Below, one piece after another: positions 1-8,225 of a stretch of 64,000 nt of DNA. The notes below the pieces were generated by a model. It was not told the DNA's origin and did not search any database. It saw only the letters and a program-made list of their open reading frames with translations. Location of the stretch: contig NZ_CP142435.1 in the NCBI RefSeq assembly GCF_039830095.1, positions 868,001-932,000 of the forward strand. The letters are read 5' to 3'. Both the position numbers and the translations under genes were made by a program. Within the stretch, counting starts at the first letter, position 1. Each line of letters begins with the position of its first letter. This DNA comes from Dolosigranulum savutiense. Lineage in GTDB: Bacteria; Bacillota; Bacilli; Lactobacillales; Carnobacteriaceae_A.

Positions 1-1052
1 CGTAAGATGAGGGCTTCTCCTAATGCAGATTCTTCAACAGCAATATCTCTTTCTTGCGTAATAATATCTCTCATACGAAAATTGTCTTCTAAGTCCAATA
101 TGGTTGTTAATTTTTTGCCTAATACGTCTTCTTGCGTACAATTCAACATTGATTGGGCCATATCATTAATTGTTGTTATTAAGCCACGGCGATCAGTTGC
201 CACCACACCATCTGTCATATGAGTCAGCACACTATGTAACCGACGTCGCTCAGACTCGATCCATTCTTGTGCTTCAGACACATCATCAGACAAATCATTA
301 ATCAATTTTGCTAACTGTCCTAATTCATCTTCCCCGTGAACAACTAATGATCCAGAATAATCCCCATCAGCAATTTGTTTAGTTTGGATTTGCATTTCTT
401 TAATTGGCTTTGTAATTGCTCGAGAAATTAAATGTGCTAAAATCAATGAGGCAATTATAGCCACAATAGAAGATCGAATAAAGACAAGCGAAATATCATC
501 GACTTGATTATAAACTGACTCAATATTACTCTCTAAAGAAATTAACCCAACAATAGTAGAATCATTATCCCCCGCATAGACAGGCTCAACAATTTTATAC
601 TGGCGATCTTCTGTTTGAGCATCGATAATTTGTCGCGTCACTTGTTGTCCTTGTAAGTACGCATGACGCACATCATTATCATTCGTAATCTGTCCCACCA
701 TACGTTGTAACGTATTATCACTGATGCCTAAAATAATAAATTGCGGACTATAGATTTTGATATCTGTAATACTATTACTTGAAAAATCCGTCACTAAATT
801 ATTAATTTCCTCAGCAGCGTTGTTTTCCCCATCATTATCCGGGTTATTAATTTGTTCTAAATATTGCCTAGATGTATTTTTTAAATACGCTATTTCTTGT
901 TGACGGGCTTGTTGGAAAGACGTCACTAATTCCTGTTCAATCTGAGTAATAAAATTAGCCCCAATAAATTGCAACGCAAAAATAATCAACATGACAATAA
1001 TAAAAATAAGCTTCGTATTAATCGACTTATAAAATCGAATATTGTCGTTCAT
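1..1052 (-). CDS. walK: Sensor histidine kinase WalK (VicK), N-terminal part, cut by window edge
   Basis: This is the membrane sensor kinase of the WalRK two-component system, which controls cell-wall hydrolases in Firmicutes. Reverse-strand translation from the ATG at 1052 gives about 350 residues before the window ends. An N-terminal transmembrane helix is followed by an extracellular sensor region, a second helix, a HAMP-like linker and the start of a PAS domain (MTDGVVATDRRG, typical of WalK). The catalytic kinase domains lie outside the window. The start is 8 bases after the walR stop, so the two are co-transcribed. Identity rests on gene order and the PAS sequence. Confidence 0.93.
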   Translation of the reverse strand, partial: MNDNIRFYKSINTKLIFIIVMLIIFALQFIGANFITQIEQELVTSFQQARQQEIAYLKNTSRQYLEQINNPDNDGENNAAEEINNLVTDFSSNSITDIKIYSPQFIILGISDNTLQRMVGQITNDNDVRHAYLQGQQVTRQIIDAQTEDRQYKIVEPVYAGDNDSTIVGLISLESNIESVYNQVDDISLVFIRSSIVAIIASLILAHLISRAITKPIKEMQIQTKQIADGDYSGSLVVHGEDELGQLAKLINDLSDDVSEAQEWIESERRRLHSVLTHMTDGVVATDRRGLITTINDMAQSMLNCTQEDVLGKKLTTILDLEDNFRMRDIITQERDIAVEESALGEALIL

Positions 1053-1059
1053 TACATCA

Positions 1060-1770
1060 TCAACTTTCTTGTTGTTCAGGATTTCTTAAGTAGTATCCCA
1101 CTCCTCTACGTGTCACAATATACACCGGATGACTTGGATTATCTTCTATTTTTTCTCTCAGACGACGAATTGTCACATCAACCGTTCGTACATCGCCAAA
1201 GTAATCATATCCCCAAACTGTCTCGAGCAGGTTCTCACGCGTCATTACTTGCCCCACATGCTGAGCTAAGTAATGCATCAATTCAAACTCTCGATGAGTC
1301 AACTCCACTGTCTCGCCACGCTTAGAAATAATATACGCATCTGGATGCACAACTAACTCACCCACTTCAATATCAGCTGATTCTTCTTCCTCTGATTGTG
1401 CTTGAACTGTTGAATGACGACGTAAATTAGCCTTCACACGTGCGGTTAACTCTCGATTAGAAAATGGTTTCGTCACATAATCGTCGGCTCCCATCTCTAA
1501 CCCTAATACTTTATCAATCTCTTGATCCTTAGCGGTTACCATAATAATAGGCATATCATACGTCTTTCGTACTTCTCGACACACTTCAAGTCCATCTTTT
1601 TTCGGTAACATCAAATCTAAGATCAATAGATCCGGATTGTGAGCCTCAACTTGTTCAAGAGCTTCTTCCCCATCATAAGCCACGACTACTTCATAACCCT
1701 CTTTTTCCAAATTAAACTTCACTATATCAGAGATTGGCTTTTCATCATCTACGACTAATATTTTTTTCAT
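1060..1770 (-). CDS. walR: Response regulator WalR (VicR), OmpR family
   Basis: This is the DNA-binding response regulator partner of WalK, essential in most Firmicutes that have it. The 236-residue protein has a receiver domain at about 1-120 with acidic residues D8/D9, phospho-acceptor D52, T79 and K101. A winged-helix DNA-binding domain follows (about 135-230, ending in the RRGVGYYLR turn). The N terminus [13 protein letters not shown] is characteristic of WalR/VicR. A strong AGGAGG precedes the ATG. It is the first gene of a walRK operon that continues left, with its own promoter at 1808-1836. Confidence 0.96.
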   Translation of the reverse strand: MKKILVVDDEKPISDIVKFNLEKEGYEVVVAYDGEEALEQVEAHNPDLLILDLMLPKKDGLEVCREVRKTYDMPIIMVTAKDQEIDKVLGLEMGADDYVTKPFSNRELTARVKANLRRHSTVQAQSEEEESADIEVGELVVHPDAYIISKRGETVELTHREFELMHYLAQHVGQVMTRENLLETVWGYDYFGDVRTVDVTIRRLREKIEDNPSHPVYIVTRRGVGYYLRNPEQQES

Positions 1771-1807
1771 ACGATTTCCTCCTAAAAAAGAACATGTAAT
1801 CGATTTA

Positions 1808-1836
1808 ATTATACCTTAGATTTGTGACGGATTCAA
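1808..1836 (-). promoter_or_regulatory. Promoter of walRK
   Basis: On the reverse strand, TTGAAT (1831-1836) and a perfect TATAAT (1808-1813) are 17 bases apart, upstream of the walR ribosome binding site. This is a sigma-A-type promoter by inspection; no start site has been mapped. Confidence 0.7.
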
Positions 1837-1847
1837 TTTAAGTTCAC

Positions 1848-2363
1848 TTAATTCAATGTTGCTTTCTGGTATGTCACTTGGCACGCAATGGTATCCATCG
1901 CAGTTGCATCAGCTTGTGGGTACGTTTTGACCTCTAACGATAATGATTTATCGAATAAGAAAATAACGGAAATAGTCACATCGTATCCTTTTTCTTTTAA
2001 GAACTCTAAGTCAACGTTTCCTAGCTGTTCCCCAACAGCAATATGATCGCCCTTCTCAACTTGGGTACTAAATCCTTCCCCATTGAGCAAGACTGTATTT
2101 TCACCAATATGAATTAAAATCTTATAGCCACTATCTAACTCGATATAATAAGCATGCTTAGTTATGGCAACTTCTGAAATCATTCCATCAACTGGCGAAT
2201 AAATAACCGAACTCTTCGGAACAATGCCGTACCCGTCCCCAATCATTCGCTCGGAAAAAATAGCATCCGCTACCGTCTCAATTGGAATAATATCACCATC
2301 AACTACCGCTTTTAAAGTTAGAGATTGTTGTAGCTGTTCATTTATCTTATGTTGCATCTTCAA
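1848..2363 (-). CDS. PTS glucose-type EIIA protein (Crr-like), free-standing
   Basis: This is a cytoplasmic phosphocarrier of the phosphotransferase system that passes phosphate from HPr to EIIB domains. The 171-residue protein is a single EIIA-Glc domain. It shows the SPVDG turn, TKHA (His70) and LIHIG (His85, the expected phospho-acceptor). The 15-residue spacing of the two histidines equals that of E. coli His75/His90. The start is the TTG at 2363, about 6 bases from GGAGGG; an ATG lies two codons further in. It is monocistronic and faces away from the 2522 gene. The trehalose permease at 35487 lacks an EIIA domain, so this protein could serve it (inference). Confidence 0.9.
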   Translation of the reverse strand: MKMQHKINEQLQQSLTLKAVVDGDIIPIETVADAIFSERMIGDGYGIVPKSSVIYSPVDGMISEVAITKHAYYIELDSGYKILIHIGENTVLLNGEGFSTQVEKGDHIAVGEQLGNVDLEFLKEKGYDVTISVIFLFDKSLSLEVKTYPQADATAMDTIACQVTYQKATLN

Positions 2364-2521
2364 CTGAATCCCTCCTCTATAAAATATATATCCTAATCAT
2401 ATCAATATCAGCCTAAAGTATCAATATTTAAAGAAACTTTATTTGTTGTTAGACGGTTTTCGTGGTATTCTAGTACTAAATAATCATTATAATCATTGTG
2501 GCTCAAAAAAGGAGGAGACTT

Positions 2522-2965
2522 ATGTCAGCAAGTTACATTATCGCCTTAGTCATTCTACTAATTGCTATTATTGGCCTTGTTACTGTCGGGGTAATGACAA
2601 AGAAAAAAATTTCACCTGTCATTAAAAATGGTCAAAAATGTCAAAAAAGAATCGAGAAAGTGGCTAACTTCTACACGGAAGAAGCGAACGATATCCAAGC
2701 AGAAATCACAACGATCCAACATCGCATCACAGCGCTTCAAGCCGATGCTAAGGATAAAATTGGTAGTATCGATGAGTTAAATCGACGCTTCAATTCACTA
2801 ACTCGTTCACTCGACTACTTGAAAAAGCATAGTAAAGAATATGCTTCAATGCAAGCAAAAGATACCATGACTAAAGTAAAAGAAGAAGCACCTAAGTTTG
2901 CTAAAATTGCTAAATTAACTGCTATAAACACATTTAAAAAGCAAAAACAACGCTTTAGTGAATAA
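2522..2965 (+). CDS. DUF948-type membrane-anchored protein
   Basis: This 147-residue protein has one N-terminal transmembrane helix (ASYIIALVILLIAIIGLVTV) followed by a long charged, probably coiled-coil segment. It fits the DUF948/YtxG family of general-stress envelope proteins; the exact function is unknown. The start is the ATG at 2522, with AAAGGAGGA just upstream; an in-frame ATG eight codons earlier overlaps that binding site and is unlikely. It sits 18 bases before a YtxH-like gene, an arrangement common in Firmicutes. Confidence 0.85.
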   Translation: MSASYIIALVILLIAIIGLVTVGVMTKKKISPVIKNGQKCQKRIEKVANFYTEEANDIQAEITTIQHRITALQADAKDKIGSIDELNRRFNSLTRSLDYLKKHSKEYASMQAKDTMTKVKEEAPKFAKIAKLTAINTFKKQKQRFSE

Positions 2966-2983
2966 GACAAAGGAGAGTCAATC

Positions 2984-3361
2984 ATGCCGAAACTAAACTT
3001 AACATCATCACTATTTTTAGCTGCAGGAGCTGCTATTGGTGCTCTATTGTTTGCACCTAAATCAGGAGAAGAATTGCGAAAAGACCTGAAAAAAGAAGCA
3101 GACCGCCTAAGTGACCAAGCACGTCAAGTTGCTGATGACTTTAAAGATGACTTAAACGACGCTTACCGCCAAGCAAAGTCAGAAGTTGCTGACGAAAAAC
3201 TAGCTCTTGAACAAAAGAAAGCTGAATTGGGCAACACAGTTCGCGAAATTGAACGCGAATTAGGCGCAGATGAAGTCATCCCAAACGACGAAGAGAAATT
3301 ACAAGCAGCATTAAAAGATGCTAATGTCGCTGATAACAGCGAATTTCAACCAAATCTATAA
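2984..3361 (+). CDS. YtxH-domain protein
   Basis: This small envelope protein of 125 residues starts with a hydrophobic, alanine/glycine-rich segment and the family signature LFAPKSGEELRKDLKKE. A highly charged helical tail follows. YtxH proteins are often stress-induced; no biochemical activity is established. AAAGGAGAG lies upstream of the ATG. It is the second gene of a two-gene operon and is closed by a clear terminator. Confidence 0.86.
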   Translation: MPKLNLTSSLFLAAGAAIGALLFAPKSGEELRKDLKKEADRLSDQARQVADDFKDDLNDAYRQAKSEVADEKLALEQKKAELGNTVREIERELGADEVIPNDEEKLQAALKDANVADNSEFQPNL

Positions 3362-3369
3362 TATTGCTC

Positions 3370-3409
3370 AAAAAGCGATAACCTGATGATTCAGGTTATC
3401 GCTTTTTTT
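3370..3409 (+). terminator. Rho-independent terminator after the YtxH-like gene
   Basis: AAAGCGATAACCTGA pairs perfectly with TCAGGTTATCGCTTT across a 4-base loop, followed by a T run. Confidence 0.92.
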
Positions 3410-3430
3410 AATGATAGTTACGCCCAATAG

Positions 3431-3562
3431 ACCATTTTAAGAAGATGAGTTAACGTGAGATAACATCTCAATATCTCCAAAATGGTTATTCTCATTATAA
3501 TAAATTCACTGAATGATTTGACAAAAATAGTCAAAATAAATTGACCCATTTTGACTATTTTT
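3431..3562. repeat. Nested inverted repeats in the intergenic region
   Basis: Two dyads lie side by side. ACCATTTT (3431-3438) pairs with AAAATGGT (3479-3486), with a smaller GAGAT/ATCTC hairpin inside. Then AAAAATAGTCAAAAT (3523-3537) is a perfect 15-base inverted repeat of 3548-3562 across 10 bases. The second lacks the GC-rich stem of a typical terminator. Function is not evident. Confidence 0.6.
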
Positions 3563-3604
3563 AAAGCCATCAATCCCTTTGCAGAAGAGATTGATGGCTC
3601 TTTA
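3563..3604 (-). terminator. Terminator of the lactate oxidase gene (possibly bidirectional)
   Basis: AAAGCCATCAAT pairs with ATTGATGGCT (3565-3599 core), followed on the reverse strand by TTTAAAAATAG. It lies downstream of the lctO stop. Confidence 0.72.
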
Positions 3605-3658
3605 TAATAATTCCTTTGACTATTATTTGTCTAATATTGGACAGTTATTTGACGAGTT

Positions 3659-4765
3659 TTAATCAATATCAACTAGCTTTGTATCTTTCACTTGTTCAAT
3701 TGTTTGTGTTCCAGCTAGTTGCATAACACGTTTTAAGTCTGTTTCGAAGTATTCGAAGACTGAACGAACACCTTTCCATCCACCTAATGCAAGTCCAAAC
3801 AGTACTGGACGTCCAATAGCAACAATATCAGCACCACTTGCTAAAGCTTTAAAAATATGCTCACCACGACGAACACCTGAATCAAAGACAATCGGCACAC
3901 GCCCTTGTACTGCATCTGCAATCTCTTGAAGTGTCTCAAATGATCCTGGTGCCCCATCTAATTGACGTCCTCCGTGGTTAGATACCCAAATACCAGCTGC
4001 TCCTGCTCCAATTGCTGCTAAAGCATCTTCTGGCGCTTGAACACCTTTTACGAAGACTGGTAAATCAGAATATTCAGCCAAGAAACGTACATCGCGAATA
4101 CTAATTTTTTGTTTAGATTGTGCGTAAATATTATTTAATGACATGTTAGTCGCGTCACCTTTTAAGTAACGAGAAACAATTGGCATGCCAAATGGATATA
4201 CGAACTGATTACGGTCATCACGGTGACGGTTTCCAGAAATAGTCGCATCTGCTGTTAGGATAATAGCTGTAGCTCCATCAGCTTTAGCTTCATCAATAAT
4301 ATTTTTATTTAATTCATCATCTTTTGACATGTAAATCTGGAACCAACGTGCATTTCCTCGTAGTCCCTCATCGATTTCTTCAAATTTAGCCCCTGAATAA
4401 GCACTAATTGACATGATACTGCCACCAAACTCAGAAATTCCCCGAGCTGTTCCTGCCTCTTTTGATTCGTGTGCTAATCCATGTGCCGCAATTGGTGCCA
4501 TGATGAAAGGAACCTTCAAGTCATGACCCAAAATAGTTGTTTTTGTATCTGGGTGTTCCACATCAGCTAACATACGCGGTACAATTCCTTTTTTATTCCA
4601 AGAGGTAATGTTTCGGCTTAATGTAAACTCATCTCCTGAACCACCTGAAATATAGTCATATCCCGCTTTAGGAACAACTTCACCGGCTAATGCTTCTAAT
4701 TCATACGTATTTAAAATATTTAAATCTTGTACTTTCGTTGGTGCATCATATTTAATCTCTGTCAT
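3659..4765 (-). CDS. lctO: L-lactate oxidase (FMN-dependent alpha-hydroxy acid oxidase)
   Basis: This enzyme oxidises L-lactate with O2 to pyruvate and H2O2 in the cytoplasm. The 368-residue single TIM-barrel protein is strikingly similar to the recalled Aerococcus viridans lactate oxidase across its length. Active-site residues are in place: Tyr38, Tyr145 (WFQIY), Lys240, the catalytic base His264 (SNHGGRQLD) and Arg267, plus the FMN phosphate site near GRPVLFG. The promoter at 4803-4831 carries a possible catabolite-control site. The neighbouring lrgAB pairs are of interest because some LrgAB-type proteins carry pyruvate, the product of this enzyme. Confidence 0.95.
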   Translation of the reverse strand: MTEIKYDAPTKVQDLNILNTYELEALAGEVVPKAGYDYISGGSGDEFTLSRNITSWNKKGIVPRMLADVEHPDTKTTILGHDLKVPFIMAPIAAHGLAHESKEAGTARGISEFGGSIMSISAYSGAKFEEIDEGLRGNARWFQIYMSKDDELNKNIIDEAKADGATAIILTADATISGNRHRDDRNQFVYPFGMPIVSRYLKGDATNMSLNNIYAQSKQKISIRDVRFLAEYSDLPVFVKGVQAPEDALAAIGAGAAGIWVSNHGGRQLDGAPGSFETLQEIADAVQGRVPIVFDSGVRRGEHIFKALASGADIVAIGRPVLFGLALGGWKGVRSVFEYFETDLKRVMQLAGTQTIEQVKDTKLVDID

Positions 4766-4784
4766 AATGACTCTCCTCTTTTAT

Positions 4785-4831
4785 TTTTTATCGCTTACAT
4801 TTATTATAGCATAAAATGAAAACAGTACCAA
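4785..4831 (-). promoter_or_regulatory. lctO promoter with candidate cre site
   Basis: On the reverse strand, TTGGTA (4826-4831) and TATAAT (4803-4808) are 17 bases apart. Just downstream, at 4785-4800, ATGTAAGCGATAAAAA matches the CcpA operator consensus WTGNAANCGNWNNCAW except at the C. A site over the start of transcription would repress, suggesting carbon-catabolite control (inference). Confidence 0.6.
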
Positions 4832-4889
4832 AATTAAAATTGCAATTAATTTATTCTAGTTTCTTATTATCTTATAAAAAAGAATTATT

Positions 4890-5594
4890 TTAAAATAAAC
4901 TTGCCAATATAATTTCAGCAACGGGTACTAAAATAACAACTATAATTCCCGTTACAATAATAGCTAACCCAGACATTGCGCCTTGGACTTGTCCCATCTG
5001 AATCGCTTTAGTCGTTCCCATCGCATGTGAACTAGATCCAATGGCAATCCCCTGCGCAACTGGATCGGTCACACCACATAATTTCAAAATAGGCTCGGCC
5101 ACTACTGCTCCAACAATGCCGGTAAAGACGACAATAGCCACTGTTAAAGAAACAATACCTCCTAATGATTCCGATACCCCTAATGCAATTGCTGTTGTAA
5201 TAGACTTCGGATAAAGCGTTGCAAACAACTCACTATTTAATCGCAAGAGTAGCACACTTACTAGCACAATGACTGTATGAAAGAGAACCCCCGCAACAAC
5301 ACCGGTTAAAATAGAAATATAGTTTTGTTTTAGATGATGATAATTTTTCTTTAACTTAATAGCCAAAGCAACTGTCGCTGGCGTAATCCACAGTCCAATA
5401 TATTGTCCGCCCTGATAATAATCTTCATACGAAGTGTTTGTTACCATCAACAAGAGAATAATACAAATAATAGCAAATATTAATGGATTAAAAAGTGGTA
5501 TTTGCCACCGACTATATAAAGCTCGACCGATTAAGAAAAAGAAAATAGTTAAAAAGATACCGGTAAATGGACTCACAAATAATTCACTAATCAC
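4890..5594 (-). CDS. LrgB/CidB-family membrane protein (copy 1)
   Basis: This multi-spanning membrane protein of 234 residues has several hydrophobic helices. Family motifs visible are the YPKSITTAIALGVSESLGG segment and the C-terminal GSSSHAMGTTKAIQMG. CidB/LrgB proteins work with LrgA holin-like partners in murein-hydrolase control, and PftA/PftB-type members transport pyruvate. It overlaps the lrgA-like gene upstream by 4 bases, so translation is coupled. A paralogous pair lies directly upstream (6120-7201). Which role applies cannot be told from sequence. Confidence 0.9.
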   Translation of the reverse strand: MISELFVSPFTGIFLTIFFFLIGRALYSRWQIPLFNPLIFAIICIILLLMVTNTSYEDYYQGGQYIGLWITPATVALAIKLKKNYHHLKQNYISILTGVVAGVLFHTVIVLVSVLLLRLNSELFATLYPKSITTAIALGVSESLGGIVSLTVAIVVFTGIVGAVVAEPILKLCGVTDPVAQGIAIGSSSHAMGTTKAIQMGQVQGAMSGLAIIVTGIIVVILVPVAEIILASLF

Positions 5595-5983
5595 AATAGC
5601 TCATCCCCTTCCACTTCAACATCTTCAGCACTACCGGGTGTACGGCGCATCATAAACTGAACGATTATCCCTACAAATCCCAACATTAATATGGTCGAGA
5701 CAAAAATAATGATCAATAATTGCCACCAAATATCCCCTAAAATATTAAAATGAGTCATCAAACCTACTCCAGCTGGCACGAATAAAATCGCCATATTATC
5801 CGTTAACCATTCACCGGCTTCTTCCACCTGCTCCAATTTAATCAGTTCAAATTGAAGCGCTAAGAAAAAGAAAATCATGCCTAATACACTTCCAGGGATA
5901 CTAATAAACGTAATGAACTTCGACGTTACTTCTCCTAAGAATGAGAACATAAACAACCAAAATAATTGCACAATAATTCGCAT
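5591..5983 (-). CDS. LrgA/CidA-family holin-like protein (copy 1)
   Basis: This small membrane protein has 130 residues and about four hydrophobic segments. It shows LrgA-family features: ISIPGSVLGMIFFFLAL and the FVPAGVGLMTHF stretch. It ends in a charged acidic tail. It forms a coupled pair with the lrgB-like gene and is preceded by AAGGAG. It is clearly paralogous to the protein at 6821-7201, which shares the same IPGSV-GMI and FVPAGVGL cores. Confidence 0.9.
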   Translation of the reverse strand: MRIIVQLFWLFMFSFLGEVTSKFITFISIPGSVLGMIFFFLALQFELIKLEQVEEAGEWLTDNMAILFVPAGVGLMTHFNILGDIWWQLLIIIFVSTILMLGFVGIIVQFMMRRTPGSAEDVEVEGDELL

Positions 5984-6119
5984 TGTAATCTCCTTATCAA
6001 AAATATTTGACTTAGATTAACCGCTTAACCTAACCCATATTTTTAGTATACCATTTGTATAATTAGAATAACAGTTAGATTTTTTATAATGGAATTTATA
6101 ACGTTTTCAGCAACATTCG

Positions 6120-6824
6120 TTAGTAAAAAATACTAACTAGCCAAGGAATAAGCGGTGCCAATAATACAAACATTACCCCAGTTAAAATAACTGACACACT
6201 AGCCATAGCTCCTTCAACGGGGCCACATTTAATTGCTCGTGTCGTCCCGACTACAATTGCGCCAGCTCCCATTGCAATCCCTTTTGCAACCGGATGATCG
6301 ATTTGTAAACTACGAACCAATGGCGGTGCCAATAGTGCTCCTACAACAGCAGTATAGACAACGAGCGCAACAGTTAGTGAGACTATTCCTCCCATTGACT
6401 CGACAATTCCAATTGCCATTGGAGTCGTAATCGACTTTGGATAGATTGTAATAAAAAGTTCATGATCTAATTGCAACAGGATTGACATCCCTAACACGAC
6501 AGCAGTATGCACAACAGTTCCCAAAAAGATGCCAGAAATAATTGCTACGAAATGGTCTTTTACGTAATCAATATTTTCTTCTAACTTAATTGCTAACGCA
6601 ACTGTCGCTGGTCCAATCCATATATCAATAAATTGTCCCCCTTGATTATAATTTTCATAGGGTAAATCAAGTAGCAATAATAGACCAATAATCGAACTAA
6701 TTGAAAAAATAAGTGGTGAAAATAATGGAAACCCTGTTATATCATAAAGTTTTCGACCTAATAGGTAGAGAAAAAATGTAATAAATATCCCGGTAAATGG
6801 GTGAGCTGATAATTCTTCAATCAT
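6120..6824 (-). CDS. LrgB/CidB-family membrane protein (copy 2)
   Basis: This 234-residue integral membrane protein is exactly as long as copy 1 and alignable along its whole length (ELSAHPFTGIFITFF; YPKSITTPMAIGIVESMGG; MGAGAIVVGTTRAIKCG). The differences are spread throughout, so this is an old duplication and not a recent one. It overlaps its lrgA-like partner by 4 bases. It lies first after the divergent LysR-type regulator, which makes it the likely regulated copy. Confidence 0.9.
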   Translation of the reverse strand: MIEELSAHPFTGIFITFFLYLLGRKLYDITGFPLFSPLIFSISSIIGLLLLLDLPYENYNQGGQFIDIWIGPATVALAIKLEENIDYVKDHFVAIISGIFLGTVVHTAVVLGMSILLQLDHELFITIYPKSITTPMAIGIVESMGGIVSLTVALVVYTAVVGALLAPPLVRSLQIDHPVAKGIAMGAGAIVVGTTRAIKCGPVEGAMASVSVILTGVMFVLLAPLIPWLVSIFY

Positions 6825-7201
6825 TCTTTACCGACCTCCTTCTTAGTTGATACATCTCCCGTGTATTTAATAATTATTTGGACTACTTTTCCAATAAAGC
6901 CCATCATAACTAGGAGCGAAACCGTCGCAATTATTAATAATTGCCACCAAATTTCACCTAATATATCAAAATTCTGAATTAATCCAACACCAGCAGGCAC
7001 GAAAAAAATACCCATTTTTCCAGTTAAAAAGTTCCCGACATCTTCTACACTCGCAAATGAGAGCCAACCATAGTGAAGTGCAATAAATAACAATATCATT
7101 CCAATGACACTGCCAGGAATGCTAATTGGAATAACATAGGTTAAGGCTTCACCGACAAATGAAAAGAAGAATAACCAAAATAATTGAATGATATACTTCA
7201 T
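6821..7201 (-). CDS. LrgA/CidA-family holin-like protein (copy 2)
   Basis: This 126-residue membrane protein has the same layout as copy 1: ISIPGSVIGMILLFIAL, then FVPAGVGLIQNF, then a hydrophobic C-terminal helix and a charged end. An AGGAGG-like site precedes the ATG. It starts a divergent unit opposite the LysR gene at 7344, sharing a 142-base intergenic region. In staphylococci the LysR-type CidR controls cidAB; the same relation is inferred here. Confidence 0.9.
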   Translation of the reverse strand: MKYIIQLFWLFFFSFVGEALTYVIPISIPGSVIGMILLFIALHYGWLSFASVEDVGNFLTGKMGIFFVPAGVGLIQNFDILGEIWWQLLIIATVSLLVMMGFIGKVVQIIIKYTGDVSTKKEVGKE

Positions 7202-7234
7202 AACTTCCCTCCTAATTTAAAAATATATTGTTTT

Positions 7235-7280
7235 AACTTTCCATAAAGGCTATATCTGTGTTATCATAGATATGAAAGTT
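7235..7280. promoter_or_regulatory. Dyad between lrgA copy 2 and the LysR gene (candidate LysR operator)
   Basis: AACTTTC (7235-7241) is the exact inverted repeat of GAAAGTT (7274-7280). A second inner dyad, ATATCT...AGATAT, lies between them. A dyad centred in a divergent regulator/target intergenic region is the usual place for a LysR-type operator. Binding is inferred. Confidence 0.5.
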
Positions 7281-7343
7281 ATTATTAATTTAATTTATAA
7301 CATGAATACTGAGATCAAACATATTATAATTGGGGTTTTATTT

Positions 7344-8225
7344 ATGAAAATTCAAGATTTAATTTATTATCGATATTTAGCAGATTGCTCTAGCTTTACA
7401 AAAACAGCTGAGAAGTTTTATGTTTCGCAACCATCTATCTCCATCGCACTGAAACGCTTAGAAGAAGAATTCGGGACACAATTGATTACCCGTGACCGTT
7501 CTTCTCGTAGTTTCGATCTAACAGCAACCGGTAAAATTTTATATAATCGAGCTGGAGAGATTATCAACTTATTGGAAACAACTCGTAGTGATATTGATAG
7601 TCTCAATTCAAAAACGATTGAATTAGGTTTTGATCCATTGATTGGTAGTTTTTATTTACCAAAACTTGTCCCAAATTTATCTGATTTTATGTCACAGTTA
7701 AATTTGGTGGAAGAAAGTCATCTCGATAAAATGATTGACCTTCTACGTCATCATACAATATCAATCGCTATTGTAGGAAGTGATACGTCTCAATTTTTGG
7801 ATAAATCAATCCATCATTACTTAATTGATGAAAAAAAATTCAAACTCTGTGTCGCGAAAGATCACCCACTAGCTAACCAAGAACAAGTATCCGTTGAGAT
7901 GATGTTAGAATATTCCTTTGTAGCATTTGATCATAATTATGTACAAAATAATATTTTTAAGCAGTGGGCAAAAAATATTTCATTAGATATCTCAAAAGTG
8001 ACCTTCACAAAAGATATCCAAACAATTCGAACCTTTATTTCATCTGGCGCAACGATTGGCTTAATGACCGATATTGTTTTTCAAGATGATCCAAATATCG
8101 TTATGATTCCTATTGAAAAAGCACCAACACTCTATATTAGTTTATTAATGAATAAACAGAATAATTTATCTGAATCTCAGAGCGAATTCAATACGATTCT
8201 TTATAACCAAGTGACTCAACAATAA
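7344..8225 (+). CDS. LysR-family transcriptional regulator (CidR-like by context)
   Basis: This DNA-binding regulator has 293 residues. The N-terminal winged helix-turn-helix is at about 1-60 (SFTKTAEKFYVSQPSISIALKRLE), followed by a periplasmic-binding-like effector domain. The ATG at 7344 is chosen because the family motif starts directly after it; an in-frame ATG 24 codons upstream would add an unusual AT-rich extension inside the operator. It is divergent from two lrgAB pairs, so it probably controls them. The group II intron remnant begins within a few bases of its stop codon but does not disrupt the frame. Confidence 0.88.
   Translation: MKIQDLIYYRYLADCSSFTKTAEKFYVSQPSISIALKRLEEEFGTQLITRDRSSRSFDLTATGKILYNRAGEIINLLETTRSDIDSLNSKTIELGFDPLIGSFYLPKLVPNLSDFMSQLNLVEESHLDKMIDLLRHHTISIAIVGSDTSQFLDKSIHHYLIDEKKFKLCVAKDHPLANQEQVSVEMMLEYSFVAFDHNYVQNNIFKQWAKNISLDISKVTFTKDIQTIRTFISSGATIGLMTDIVFQDDPNIVMIPIEKAPTLYISLLMNKQNNLSESQSEFNTILYNQVTQQ

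Noticed and set aside
5984-6119. A second regulatory dyad for lrgAB copy 1, matching 7235-7280
   Set aside because: I looked for the AACTTTC/GAAAGTT pattern in this gap and did not find it; only a weak promoter-like sequence is present.
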